A stretch of 64,000 bases of DNA from Treponema sp. CETP13. Lineage in GTDB: Bacteria; Spirochaetota; Spirochaetia; Treponematales; Treponemataceae. Of this stretch, positions 29,010 through 37,356 are shown in pieces (position 1 is the stretch's first letter; each line of letters starts with the position of its first letter). The stretch is taken from NCBI GenBank assembly GCA_001885315.1, contig MLPZ01000007.1, positions 62,001-126,000 of the forward strand, given 5' to 3'. The position numbers and the translations under genes were made by a program. A model generated the notes under the pieces. It did no database searches, was not told the DNA's origin, and worked only from the letters and a program-made list of their open reading frames with translations.

Positions 29010-30766
29010 TTTTTTGCCACCTTTATTGGTTCTATATCGTCTTGAATAGGGAGTCTTAAGGTTACTGTTGTGCCTTCATCAAGTTCTGATAGTATACTAA
29101 TACCATATTTGTCTCCGTATGCAAGTTTTAAACGTCTGTTTACATTATAAACGCCAATGCCTGTTCCTGATTTATCATGTTCTGCTTTTTTTGTAATTAG
29201 CAAGTTATTACATGTTTTTTCATCTATTCCGACACCATCATCACTAACTGTAATTTCTAAATCGCCTTCTACAGTTATTTTTGCAGATATGGTAATATGT
29301 CCGGGATCCATTAAATATTTTATACCATGATAAATAGAATTTTCTACGATTGGTTGTAGAATTAATTTAATGACAGGTTTGTATCGTAATTCTTGGGGTA
29401 GCGAAAACTCATAGTCAAATTTGCCTACATATCGTTTTTGTTGAATTATAAGATAATTTTTTGCATGTTCAAATTCTTCTTCTAAGGTTATAATCTCATG
29501 ATCTTTAGAAATTGAAATTCTAAATAATTTTGCAAGAGCTGTTACTAATTCTATAACTTCTCGATAGTTACCTTCTTCGGCAAACCATATAACAGAATCA
29601 AGTGTGTTATATAAAAAATGTGGATTAATTTTTGCCTGTAAAGCATCTAATTCGCTTTTTCTTTTTTCTTCTTGTTTTATAACAATATCTTGCATTAGGG
29701 ATTGTATTCTTTTTGCCATTGTTGTATACGATTTTGCTAAAGATCGTACCTCTAAGCTTGCATGACCTAATTTTTCTGCAGAAAAATTGCTGTTTTCGAT
29801 ATGCTCCATTTCCTTTTCAAGTTTTCGGATAGGAGAAGTAAGATAACTTGCCAGAACATTAGCCAAAAGAATAATAGTAATAAAGCTTACAAGAAGAATA
29901 GGCAAAAGAATATATAAAAAGGATTTAATTGCATTTGTGATTGTTTCGTTGGTAAAAACTATTCCTACTATGCGCCATCGAGAGAATTCAACGGTTTCTA
30001 TCACTGTCCATCGCTTTTCTCCTTTATATGTTGAATAATAAGAACCAAAAAGATGTTTTGTATTACTTTCTAGATCTTCTGAAAATTGTTCTAGGTTTAT
30101 AAGCGTTTGTTTTGGATGATATACAATTTGTCCTGTGTTATCAATTAAATATACATATCCTGTATTTCCAATTGTGGCAGATTTTAAGATATTCCCGATA
30201 GTGCTGTAATTAATATCTATTAGCAGAATCCCTTTAATTTCATTACCGTCGGAATCAGTAAATACTATAGCTTTTGAGTAACTGATTACCCAAGGATAAT
30301 GAAATTTTTCTAGTTGTTGGACATGAGGCATTGAAAAATAATAGCCTTCTTTATTATAAAAAGCTTTATGAAACCAATCTTGACCAATAATTTCAGTTTG
30401 TGTACGTAAACGCGAGCTACTAGTTCCATATAAAAGCGAGCCGTTTTCAGAAAAAATATCTATTGTAACAATATCTTTTCTAGAACTTTTCATAACAGAA
30501 AGACCGTATTGAATTTGATTACTTGCATTTGTTTTAAATAATAAATCTTCAGTTGTTTCTGCAATTTGCATAATATCGGAGATATATGAAACTAGATGTT
30601 TATTTGTTTGTGTAACAGTTTGTCTAGTCGAGATTTCTGTATTAGAGCGGATAATGGCAATATATTGAAATGTAAAAGTCATAAAAATAACAAGTACAAT
30701 TGCAATTGTCATTAAAACCATTACTTTAAAAAATATCGAATTTATACTTTTGTCTTGTTTATTCAT
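29006..30766 (-). CDS. YesM/LytS-type sensor histidine kinase
   Basis: This 586-residue membrane kinase has TM1 at about residues 12-31, a long extracytoplasmic Cache-like domain (with GNTGYVYLIDNTGQIVYHP), TM2 at about 280-304, a HAMP-like segment, the His_kinase motif NPHFLYNTLDSVIWF near residue 385, and an HATPase domain with SDDGVGID and GTGIGVYNV. Its 5' end overlaps the response regulator stop by 8 nt, and its stop overlaps the binding protein by 4 nt. The periplasmic domain probably contacts the anchored binding protein. Confidence 0.93.
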   Translation of the reverse strand: MNKQDKSINSIFFKVMVLMTIAIVLVIFMTFTFQYIAIIRSNTEISTRQTVTQTNKHLVSYISDIMQIAETTEDLLFKTNASNQIQYGLSVMKSSRKDIVTIDIFSENGSLLYGTSSSRLRTQTEIIGQDWFHKAFYNKEGYYFSMPHVQQLEKFHYPWVISYSKAIVFTDSDGNEIKGILLIDINYSTIGNILKSATIGNTGYVYLIDNTGQIVYHPKQTLINLEQFSEDLESNTKHLFGSYYSTYKGEKRWTVIETVEFSRWRIVGIVFTNETITNAIKSFLYILLPILLVSFITIILLANVLASYLTSPIRKLEKEMEHIENSNFSAEKLGHASLEVRSLAKSYTTMAKRIQSLMQDIVIKQEEKRKSELDALQAKINPHFLYNTLDSVIWFAEEGNYREVIELVTALAKLFRISISKDHEIITLEEEFEHAKNYLIIQQKRYVGKFDYEFSLPQELRYKPVIKLILQPIVENSIYHGIKYLMDPGHITISAKITVEGDLEITVSDDGVGIDEKTCNNLLITKKAEHDKSGTGIGVYNVNRRLKLAYGDKYGISILSELDEGTTVTLRLPIQDDIEPIKVAKK

Positions 30767-32354
30767 TCTGTTCTAAACTTTTTCGATACATTTTAGGGGA
30801 AATCCCAGTTATTTTTTTAAAACAAAAAGAAAAATAATTTGAATCTGTAAATCCTACTAAGTTTGCTATTTCATAAGTTTTTAAGTCTTTGTTTGCCAAC
30901 AGTTTTTTTGCATGCTTAATACGAGTTTCTGTTAAGGCTTTTACAAAAGCGGTTCCGGTCTCTTTTTTAAAGGTTGAACTAAAATAAGCATTACTCAGAT
31001 GTAATTTATCACATATTGTATCTAATCCAAATCTAGGGCTCTTATAGTTTGCTTCTATAAGGTTTTGAGCTTGTTCAATAAAGGCAATCCCACTTTGTTT
31101 ACGTTTGTTTTTTAATTCTAAGTTTAGTTTATGTAAAGTATCTTTTAAGTAAATTCTAATTTTTTGAATTGTATTTGCTTCTGAGGCAGAAGCAAAGTTT
31201 TCTAAAATTGTGTTTTCATTTTCTGCTATTTTAAGTTCTGATGAAATCGTAATTATTGTAGTTAATATCTTAAAAAAGTATGATTTCAGCTCGAGTGGAT
31301 GTAGGCTCCGTTCTTTAGAAAAAAGCGAATCGACAGCGGCATCAATAGTGTTTGAATTGCCTGTAGTAACAATTGTTATCAAGTTTTGTACTGCTTCATC
31401 TACATTTTTTGTTGTTAATGAAATAAACGTATCGTCCTCAAAATCTCCAATATAGAGTACATTTTGTTCTGGATAATATGTTTTATAATTAAGAGCATTT
31501 ATTGCTTGTTTCGAGGCTATATTTAAATCTGCAAAGTTATATATAGGTTTACTTACTCCAATATTGCAATTTATTTTTGTGTAAAAATAAATAGACTGAT
31601 ATAAATCTTCTATTTTTTTTAGAGTATTTTTTATAAATAAAGGTTCTTCTTGCTCCTTATCCATTTTAACTTTGTAAAAAAAGGTGATAGTTGCTTGATC
31701 CTTAAAGCAAGAAGTAATTGCTGTTTTGTCTTCTTTAAAATAATTATCAACTATATTTCGTACTGCTAAAGTATCTAATTTATCTGTGTGATCTTCTATT
31801 TCAACAATCGAAGTTATGTATATATCTTTGTCTATTGGTAAGTTATATTCTACTGCTTTTGCAATGATTTCTTTAAACTTTCCTGCATAAATTTCATTCA
31901 TTAATTGCTCTTGCATGTCAGGAATCATATTATCATAAAGTTGTTTTAATTTTTGGCGATCTGTAGCTTCTTGTATTTTTTTATCAAGATTTACTTTTAT
32001 TTTTTTTAGTAATTCTATGATATCTTCTTTGTTTACGGGTTTTAGGACATAGTATGATATTCCCAATTCGATTGCATTTTGCGCATAAGTAAACTCATCG
32101 TATCCGGATAAAATAATGACAGTTTTTTCAGGGTAAATTTTTCTTATTTCTTTTACTAGTGTAAGTCCATCCATATATGGCATTTTAATATCAGTTATAA
32201 TTACATCAGGGTTTTGTTCTTGAATAATTTCAAGAGCTTCGAGACCATTTTCTGCTTCATCACTGATTACAAACCCGTATTCTTCCCATGGTATTTTTGA
32301 TTGAATTACACGGCGAACCATTGTTTCATCGTCTACTAGTAATATTGAATACAT
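30759..32354 (-). CDS. YesN-type response regulator with AraC HTH
   Basis: The 531-residue regulator has a receiver domain (MYSILLVDDETMVRRVI at the N-terminus, phospho-acceptor Asp in DVIITDIKMPYMDG), a long middle region, and a C-terminal AraC-type HTH (TICDKLHLSNAYFSSTFKKETG, then YEIANLVGFTDSNYFSFCFKK). An in-frame ATG 36 nt upstream would add 12 residues before the receiver; the start at 32354 is chosen because the receiver begins there and TATAAT lies 7 nt upstream. Likely targets are the mgl operon and the divergent binding-protein gene; this is inference. Confidence 0.92.
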   Translation of the reverse strand: MYSILLVDDETMVRRVIQSKIPWEEYGFVISDEAENGLEALEIIQEQNPDVIITDIKMPYMDGLTLVKEIRKIYPEKTVIILSGYDEFTYAQNAIELGISYYVLKPVNKEDIIELLKKIKVNLDKKIQEATDRQKLKQLYDNMIPDMQEQLMNEIYAGKFKEIIAKAVEYNLPIDKDIYITSIVEIEDHTDKLDTLAVRNIVDNYFKEDKTAITSCFKDQATITFFYKVKMDKEQEEPLFIKNTLKKIEDLYQSIYFYTKINCNIGVSKPIYNFADLNIASKQAINALNYKTYYPEQNVLYIGDFEDDTFISLTTKNVDEAVQNLITIVTTGNSNTIDAAVDSLFSKERSLHPLELKSYFFKILTTIITISSELKIAENENTILENFASASEANTIQKIRIYLKDTLHKLNLELKNKRKQSGIAFIEQAQNLIEANYKSPRFGLDTICDKLHLSNAYFSSTFKKETGTAFVKALTETRIKHAKKLLANKDLKTYEIANLVGFTDSNYFSFCFKKITGISPKMYRKSLEQNE

Positions 32355-32361
32355 ATCTAGT

Positions 32362-32367
32362 ATTATA
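32362..32367 (-). promoter_or_regulatory. -10 element, leaderless start of the AraC-type regulator
   Basis: TATAAT on the minus strand ends 7 nt before the ATG at 32354. A second overlapping TATAAT lies 5 nt further upstream. No Shine-Dalgarno sequence is present. Confidence 0.65.
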
Positions 32368-32421
32368 TTATATAAATTACGAGAGAACAATGGAAAAACC
32401 GATTGTTGGAGGATGTTCTTT

Positions 32422-33435
32422 ATGAAAAAAACTATACTGATTTTTATTTGTAGTGTGTTTTTTATGGTTGAACTAGTTGCTATGGGGGCTCAAGAAGATG
32501 AGGCCTTACCTGTTATTGGATGTACTATATATAAGTATGATGATACCTTTATGACAGGCATACGTAATGAATTGGTTAATTTTGGACAAGGGAAAGCAAA
32601 CTTAAAAATTGTTGATTCTTTGAATAACCAAGATACTCAAAATGCTCAAGTTGATACTTTTATAAAACAAAATGTTTCTGTTCTTGCAATAAACCCAGTT
32701 GATCGGGCTTCGGCTGGTATTGAAATAGATAAAGCAAAAGCTGCCAACATTCCTATAATGTTTTTTAATAGAGAACCTTTTGTCGAAGATATGGCAAAAT
32801 CGGACAAAGTGTACTATGTGGGAACTCAGGCAAGCGATGAAGGAAAACTAGAGGGTGAAATTATTTCTGATTATTGGAATACTCATCCAGAAGCAGACAA
32901 GAATAAAGATGGAATCTTACAGTATGTTTTGCTAAAAGGAGAACCTGGGCATCAAGACACAAAATTGCGTTCAAAAAGTTCTATCCAAAGCATTAAAGAT
33001 AGAGGTATTTTAGTTGAAAAACTAGCAGAAGATACTGGTATGTGGGATTGGGTAAATGGGCAGCAGAAAATGTCAGAATTTATTGCTTCTTATGGGGATA
33101 GAATCGAAGCTGTAATATCGAATAATGATGATATGGCTTTGGGTGCTATCGAAGTTTTAAAAGCTTCGGGATACTTTGTTGATAATAAATACATGCCTGT
33201 CGTTGGGGTTGATGCAACAGCACCTGCTCTTCAGGCAATAGAAGAAGGTTCTTTACTTGGTTCGGTCCATAACGATTCTAAGAGCCAAGCCCGAGCTATT
33301 TTTAATATTGCATATCAATTAGCAATTGGGGGAGATATTACAGAAGAAACAATTGGATACCCGATTACAAATCATCACTATGTTTGGATTTTTGGGGAAA
33401 AGGTTACTCAGGAAAATTATAAAGAATTTATGTAA
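32422..33435 (+). CDS. Periplasmic sugar-binding protein (MglB/RbsB type)
   Basis: This 337-residue exported protein has a signal peptide (MKKTILIFICSVFFMVELVA) and a mature start MGAQED. The fold is that of galactose/ribose-type binding proteins, with VLAINPVDRASAGIEIDKAKA, NIPIMFFNREP, and the ligand-domain segment AVISNNDDMALGAIEVLKASG. GGAGG sits 9 nt before the ATG at 32422; an ATG at 32413 lies too close to it. It is divergent from the AraC-type regulator and has no transporter genes of its own, so it may feed MglA/MglC or act in sensing. Confidence 0.9.
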   Translation: MKKTILIFICSVFFMVELVAMGAQEDEALPVIGCTIYKYDDTFMTGIRNELVNFGQGKANLKIVDSLNNQDTQNAQVDTFIKQNVSVLAINPVDRASAGIEIDKAKAANIPIMFFNREPFVEDMAKSDKVYYVGTQASDEGKLEGEIISDYWNTHPEADKNKDGILQYVLLKGEPGHQDTKLRSKSSIQSIKDRGILVEKLAEDTGMWDWVNGQQKMSEFIASYGDRIEAVISNNDDMALGAIEVLKASGYFVDNKYMPVVGVDATAPALQAIEEGSLLGSVHNDSKSQARAIFNIAYQLAIGGDITEETIGYPITNHHYVWIFGEKVTQENYKEFM

Positions 33436-33438
33436 AAA

Positions 33439-33510
33439 TAGGCAATAACAGATTTGAACTGTTGACTTCTTCCATGTGAAGGAAGCACTCTACCACTGAG
33501 TTAATTGCCC
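33439..33510 (-). tRNA. tRNA-Val(CAC)
   Basis: The 72-nt cloverleaf is complete. The acceptor GGGCAAT pairs with ATTGCCT (one G-U), the D arm has AGTGGTA, the anticodon stem CTTCC/GGAAG encloses loop TTCACAT with anticodon CAC, and the T arm is AACAG/CTGTT with loop TTCAAAT. CCA is not encoded. It lies just after the binding-protein stop, on the opposite strand. Confidence 0.95.
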
Positions 33511-33521
33511 TTACAAAGAGC

Positions 33522-33662
33522 GACGGAAGCTTTTCTGCTTCCGTCATGGACGTCCTAACTTACGAGTGGAAGTTTACAGCGTTAGCTAATCTCACTTCCA
33601 CAAGTCCCTCTATCGTCTGCTAATATGCGACAGAAGCAGAGCTTCTGTCATGGACGTCCTAA
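33522..33662. repeat. Pair of hairpin repeats between groL and tRNA-Val
   Basis: Two copies of the unit hairpin plus ATGGACGTCCTAA lie at 33522-33558 and 33629-33662. Stems are GACGGAAGC/GCTTCCGTC in one copy and GACAGAAGC/GCTTCTGTC in the other; the stem difference is compensated on both arms. A third inverted repeat GTGGAAGT/ACTTCCAC (33566-33573 with 33594-33601) lies between them. No open reading frame explains the region. It is downstream of groL on the groL strand and may also end its transcript. Confidence 0.85.
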
Positions 33663-33690
33663 TCCACTTTAGCAGTTCTTACGTCCATAC

Positions 33691-35337
33691 TTAGTACATG
33701 CCGCCCATACCGCCCATGCCACCAGCAGGTGCTGCAGGTGCAGAAGGTGCTTCTGGTTCAGGGATGTCAGTAATTGCACATTCAGTTGTAAGTAGAAGAC
33801 CTGCAACTGATGCAGCATTCTGTAATGCAGAGCGTGTTACTTTAGCAGGATCTATAATACCTGCTTCAATAAGATCTTTCCATTCCATTTTATAAGCATC
33901 AAAGCCAGTGCCTTTTTTAGCATTTTTAGCTTTATCTGCTACAACACTACCATCAATTCCTGCGTTTTCAGCAATTTGTCGGATAGGTTCTTCAAGAGCT
34001 CGTTTAACAATTTTAAATCCAACTTGTTCGTCATCAGTTAAGTTCTGCATATCTGCTTTTTCAAGAGCTTGAGCAGCCTGAATAAGAGCAAGTCCACCCC
34101 CAGCAACGATACCTTCTTCAAGGGCAGCTCGAGTAGCGGCTAAAGTGTCTTCAACTCTGTGTTTTTTCTCTTTCATTTCGGTTTCGGTAACAGCGCCAAT
34201 GTTTACTACTGCAACACCACCTGAAAGTTTTGCGAGACGTTCTTTAAGTTTTTCTTTATCGTAATCTGAAGTTGCGTTTTCAATTTGTGATTTAATCTGA
34301 GCAACACGATCTTTAATTGCTTTTTCATCTCCAGCGCCATTTACAATAATTGTGTTGTCTTTGTCTATTTTTACAGATTTTGCAGTACCAAGTTGATCTA
34401 TTTCAGTTGTTTCAAGTTTTAGACCTAAATCTTCTGTTATAACTTGAGCTCCAGTAAGAATTGCAATGTCTTCTAACATAGCTTTTCGACGGTCACCAAA
34501 GCCAGGCGCTTTTACAACACAAGTTTTTAGAGTTCCACGAAGGTTGTTTACAATAAGTGTTGCAAGTGCTTCACCATCCATATCCTCACAAATTATAAGC
34601 AATTCTTTTCCTGTTTGAGAAACTTTTTCTAATAAAGGAAGTAAATCTTTCATGTTCGAGATTTTTTTATCATGTATTAGGATATAAGGATCATTAAAAG
34701 AGGTATCCATGCGTTCTCTATCAGTTGCAAAATAAGCGGAAATATAACCACGATCAAATTGCATTCCTTCTACGAAATCTGTTGTTGTCTCCATTGTTTT
34801 TGATTCTTCAACAGTAATAACACCATCTTTTCCAACTTTTTCAATTGCATCAGCTAAAATATTACCTATCTCAGAATCATTGTTTGCAGAAATAGTAGCT
34901 ACTTGAGAAACATCTTCTGGTCCTTTTACTGCTTTGGAATTTTTTTTGATTTCTTCAACTGACAAAGCAACAGCTTTGTTCATTCCACGTTGTAATTCAA
35001 TAGGAGTCATTCCTGCAGCAACAGCTTTAAGTCCTTCACGAACCATTGAATATGCAAGAACTGTAGCGGTTGTTGTTCCGTCACCTGCAACATCATTTGT
35101 TTTTGAAGCAACTTCTTTAAGTAATTGTGCTCCCATATTTTCAAAAGGGTCGTCTAATTCTATTTCTTTTGCAACAGAAACTCCATCTTTAGTAATAGTT
35201 GGGGCTCCAAATTTTTTATCGAGCATTACCAATCGACCTTTAGGTCCTAATGTTACTTTTACAGCTTGTGAAATTTGTTCAACACCTGAAAGCATTTTTT
35301 TTCGAGCTTCATCATTGAAAATTAGTTGTTTTGCCAT
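33691..35337 (-). CDS. groL: Chaperonin GroEL (60 kDa)
   Basis: The 548-residue chaperonin is full length: [19 protein letters not shown] at the N-terminus, the ATP-binding segment [11 protein letters not shown] near residue 87, the catalytic Asp region GGGLALIQA, and the Gly/Met tail [10 protein letters not shown]. It folds proteins with GroES, but no groS gene lies in this window; separate groS and groL loci also occur in Treponema pallidum as I remember. GGAG lies 9 nt before the ATG. No CIRCE (HrcA) element is visible upstream. Confidence 0.98.
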   Translation of the reverse strand: MAKQLIFNDEARKKMLSGVEQISQAVKVTLGPKGRLVMLDKKFGAPTITKDGVSVAKEIELDDPFENMGAQLLKEVASKTNDVAGDGTTTATVLAYSMVREGLKAVAAGMTPIELQRGMNKAVALSVEEIKKNSKAVKGPEDVSQVATISANNDSEIGNILADAIEKVGKDGVITVEESKTMETTTDFVEGMQFDRGYISAYFATDRERMDTSFNDPYILIHDKKISNMKDLLPLLEKVSQTGKELLIICEDMDGEALATLIVNNLRGTLKTCVVKAPGFGDRRKAMLEDIAILTGAQVITEDLGLKLETTEIDQLGTAKSVKIDKDNTIIVNGAGDEKAIKDRVAQIKSQIENATSDYDKEKLKERLAKLSGGVAVVNIGAVTETEMKEKKHRVEDTLAATRAALEEGIVAGGGLALIQAAQALEKADMQNLTDDEQVGFKIVKRALEEPIRQIAENAGIDGSVVADKAKNAKKGTGFDAYKMEWKDLIEAGIIDPAKVTRSALQNAASVAGLLLTTECAITDIPEPEAPSAPAAPAGGMGGMGGMY

Positions 35338-35364
35338 TTTTTCAAAATCTCCTTATCAATTTGC

Positions 35365-35398
35365 CTCAATATTTTATTTTGTATTATGTGATATTGAG
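35365..35398. promoter_or_regulatory. Inverted repeat in the groL upstream region
   Basis: CTCAATAT (35365-35372) and ATATTGAG (35391-35398) form an 8-bp inverted repeat with an 18-bp gap, about 30-60 bp upstream of groL. It does not match CIRCE. It may be an operator or leader stem; the evidence is weak. Confidence 0.35.
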
Positions 35399-35565
35399 TG
35401 TTTTTATTAGAAAATAACCAGCAAATGCTTATTTGCTTAATACAAAATATACTAATATTGAAAATAAACGGCAACCTTTTTTTCTGTTAAAAAAGCATTT
35501 CTGTGATAGAATGATTATAGACAATTATGTATTGAATTTAGATATTTTCAGATAGAGAGGTACAC

Positions 35566-37287
35566 ATGAAAACTGTGCGATGGGGAATTATTGGAGCTGG
35601 AAACATTGCTGCTAGTTTTGCAAAGGCTTTAAATGGTATACAAAGCAATGATATTGAGTTAGTAGCTGTTGCGTCTAGAGATGAAGAACGTAGTAAAGCA
35701 TTTGCACATAAATGGAATTCTAAACGATATTATAGTGCTGAAAGTGCAACAAAAGCTGGTTTTGAATCTGCATACAAACAGCTTTTTGCAGATAGCGAGA
35801 TTGATGTTGTATACATTGCAATTCCACATCGTTTCCACGCAGAAATTGCTATTCAAGCTTTAGAAGCTGGTAAACATGTTCTGTGTGAAAAACCTGCAAC
35901 TGTTAATGCTCAAGAATTACAAGAAGTACTTGCTTGTGCAAAAAAACAAAATAAGTTTTTTATGGAAGCATTATGGACTAAATTTAACCCATCTGTTCAA
36001 AAAGTCTTGCAGTGGATTCAAGACGGTAAGATAGGCGATGTTTTGCATATAAAAGCAGATTTTTGTTTTGCAACTCCGATGTATGGAGAAAATGTATTGG
36101 GAATTACACCGACTCAATATGATAAGACAAGTCGTTTGCTCAATCCTTCGTTGGCAGGAGGTGCTTTTTTAGATGTAGGTGTTTATACAGCTTTTATTGC
36201 AATGATGGTTGCAGGAAGTGCTCCTAATATTCTAAAACAAAAAACAAATAGTGTTTTACAAAATAGTTCAGAACCATGTCGTCTTCCGGATGCAATCCAT
36301 GCCGTAGCACGAAAAAATAAAGATGGAATTGATTTATGGAATGGTGTTACGATGCAGTTTAATACTTGTTCAGATTCTAGTATAACGGCACAACTTTCCT
36401 CTGCAATAGATTTTGGTGGAGAAAAAGGTTCTCAAGATGCATGGATTTTTGGGACAAAAGGTAAAATTAAAATTCCATTATTTTGGATGGCACAATCAAT
36501 TGAACTTTATGCTACAGAGTATAATACAGACACTTTGGTTGAAAAAATTGAGATGCCGTTTAAAGTAAATGGATATGAGTATGAAATTCTGCATGTTGTA
36601 GATTGTATTAATAAAATTTCAAAAAGTTCTATTTCTTTGACAACAAAGGAATCTTTAATAGAAAGCCCAATTCATACATTTGACGATATGGTAAATATAA
36701 GCAAAGTTTTAGATGAATGTCGTCGACAGACAGGGATACTGTATCCTTTTGAAAACATACAGAATAATAAAATGAAAGATAATTCTGCTGAAATTGCACA
36801 AAAGACAGGAGATGAGGCTGTTTCTCAGAAAAGTACCGGTGGAGAAATAATTATGTATACCGATGGGGCTTGTTCTGGCAATCCAGGCCCGGGAGGTTGG
36901 GGCTGTGTTATAATTGCTAGTGGTCGTGAAATTCCTCTTTCTGGTGGTGAGAAACTTACAACAAACAACCGGATGGAACTAATGGCAGCTATACAAGGGT
37001 TTGAACGTATTCAATCTGTTCCAGAATGGCGAGTTAGACCAATTAAAGTATTTATAGATAGCCAATATGTAAAAAATGGTATTACCAAATGGATAGATAA
37101 TTGGAAGATAAATGGGTGGAATACTGCTGCCAAAAAGCCTGTAAAAAATCGAGATTTATGGATACAGCTTGATAGATTAAATGGAGAACTTGATGTAAAT
37201 TGGCACTGGGTAAAAGGGCATGCTGGGAACAAATATAACGAGCAATGCGATCAATTAGCAGTAAAAGCGGGAAATAAAGCAAGGTAA
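35566..37287 (+). CDS. Gfo/Idh/MocA oxidoreductase fused to ribonuclease HI
   Basis: One open frame of 573 residues holds two domains. Residues 1-340 are a Gfo/Idh/MocA-type NAD(P)-dependent sugar oxidoreductase: Rossmann motif GIIGAGNIAASFAKAL at 8-23, DVVYIAIPHRFHAEIAIQAL, and EKPATVN with the family Lys. Residues 430-573 are a complete RNase HI with catalytic Asp433 (YTDGACSGNPGPGGWG), Glu471, Asp498 and Asp562. About 90 residues of linker join them. An in-frame ATG at 36853, with GGAG 8 nt upstream, could also start a free 144-residue RNase HI. The gene starts after AGAGAGG; an extended -10 TGA-TAGAAT lies about 60 nt upstream. Confidence 0.88.
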   Translation: MKTVRWGIIGAGNIAASFAKALNGIQSNDIELVAVASRDEERSKAFAHKWNSKRYYSAESATKAGFESAYKQLFADSEIDVVYIAIPHRFHAEIAIQALEAGKHVLCEKPATVNAQELQEVLACAKKQNKFFMEALWTKFNPSVQKVLQWIQDGKIGDVLHIKADFCFATPMYGENVLGITPTQYDKTSRLLNPSLAGGAFLDVGVYTAFIAMMVAGSAPNILKQKTNSVLQNSSEPCRLPDAIHAVARKNKDGIDLWNGVTMQFNTCSDSSITAQLSSAIDFGGEKGSQDAWIFGTKGKIKIPLFWMAQSIELYATEYNTDTLVEKIEMPFKVNGYEYEILHVVDCINKISKSSISLTTKESLIESPIHTFDDMVNISKVLDECRRQTGILYPFENIQNNKMKDNSAEIAQKTGDEAVSQKSTGGEIIMYTDGACSGNPGPGGWGCVIIASGREIPLSGGEKLTTNNRMELMAAIQGFERIQSVPEWRVRPIKVFIDSQYVKNGITKWIDNWKINGWNTAAKKPVKNRDLWIQLDRLNGELDVNWHWVKGHAGNKYNEQCDQLAVKAGNKAR

Positions 37288-37344
37288 ATCTAACAAAATT
37301 TATAAGCTGTAATAACTTATAGATAATTAAACTAAATAAGAGGG

Positions 37345-37350
37345 TATACT
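37345..37350 (+). promoter_or_regulatory. -10 element, leaderless start of the hybrid histidine kinase
   Basis: TATACT ends 6 nt before the ATG at 37357. No Shine-Dalgarno sequence is present. Confidence 0.6.
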
Positions 37351-37356
37351 ATAGAT

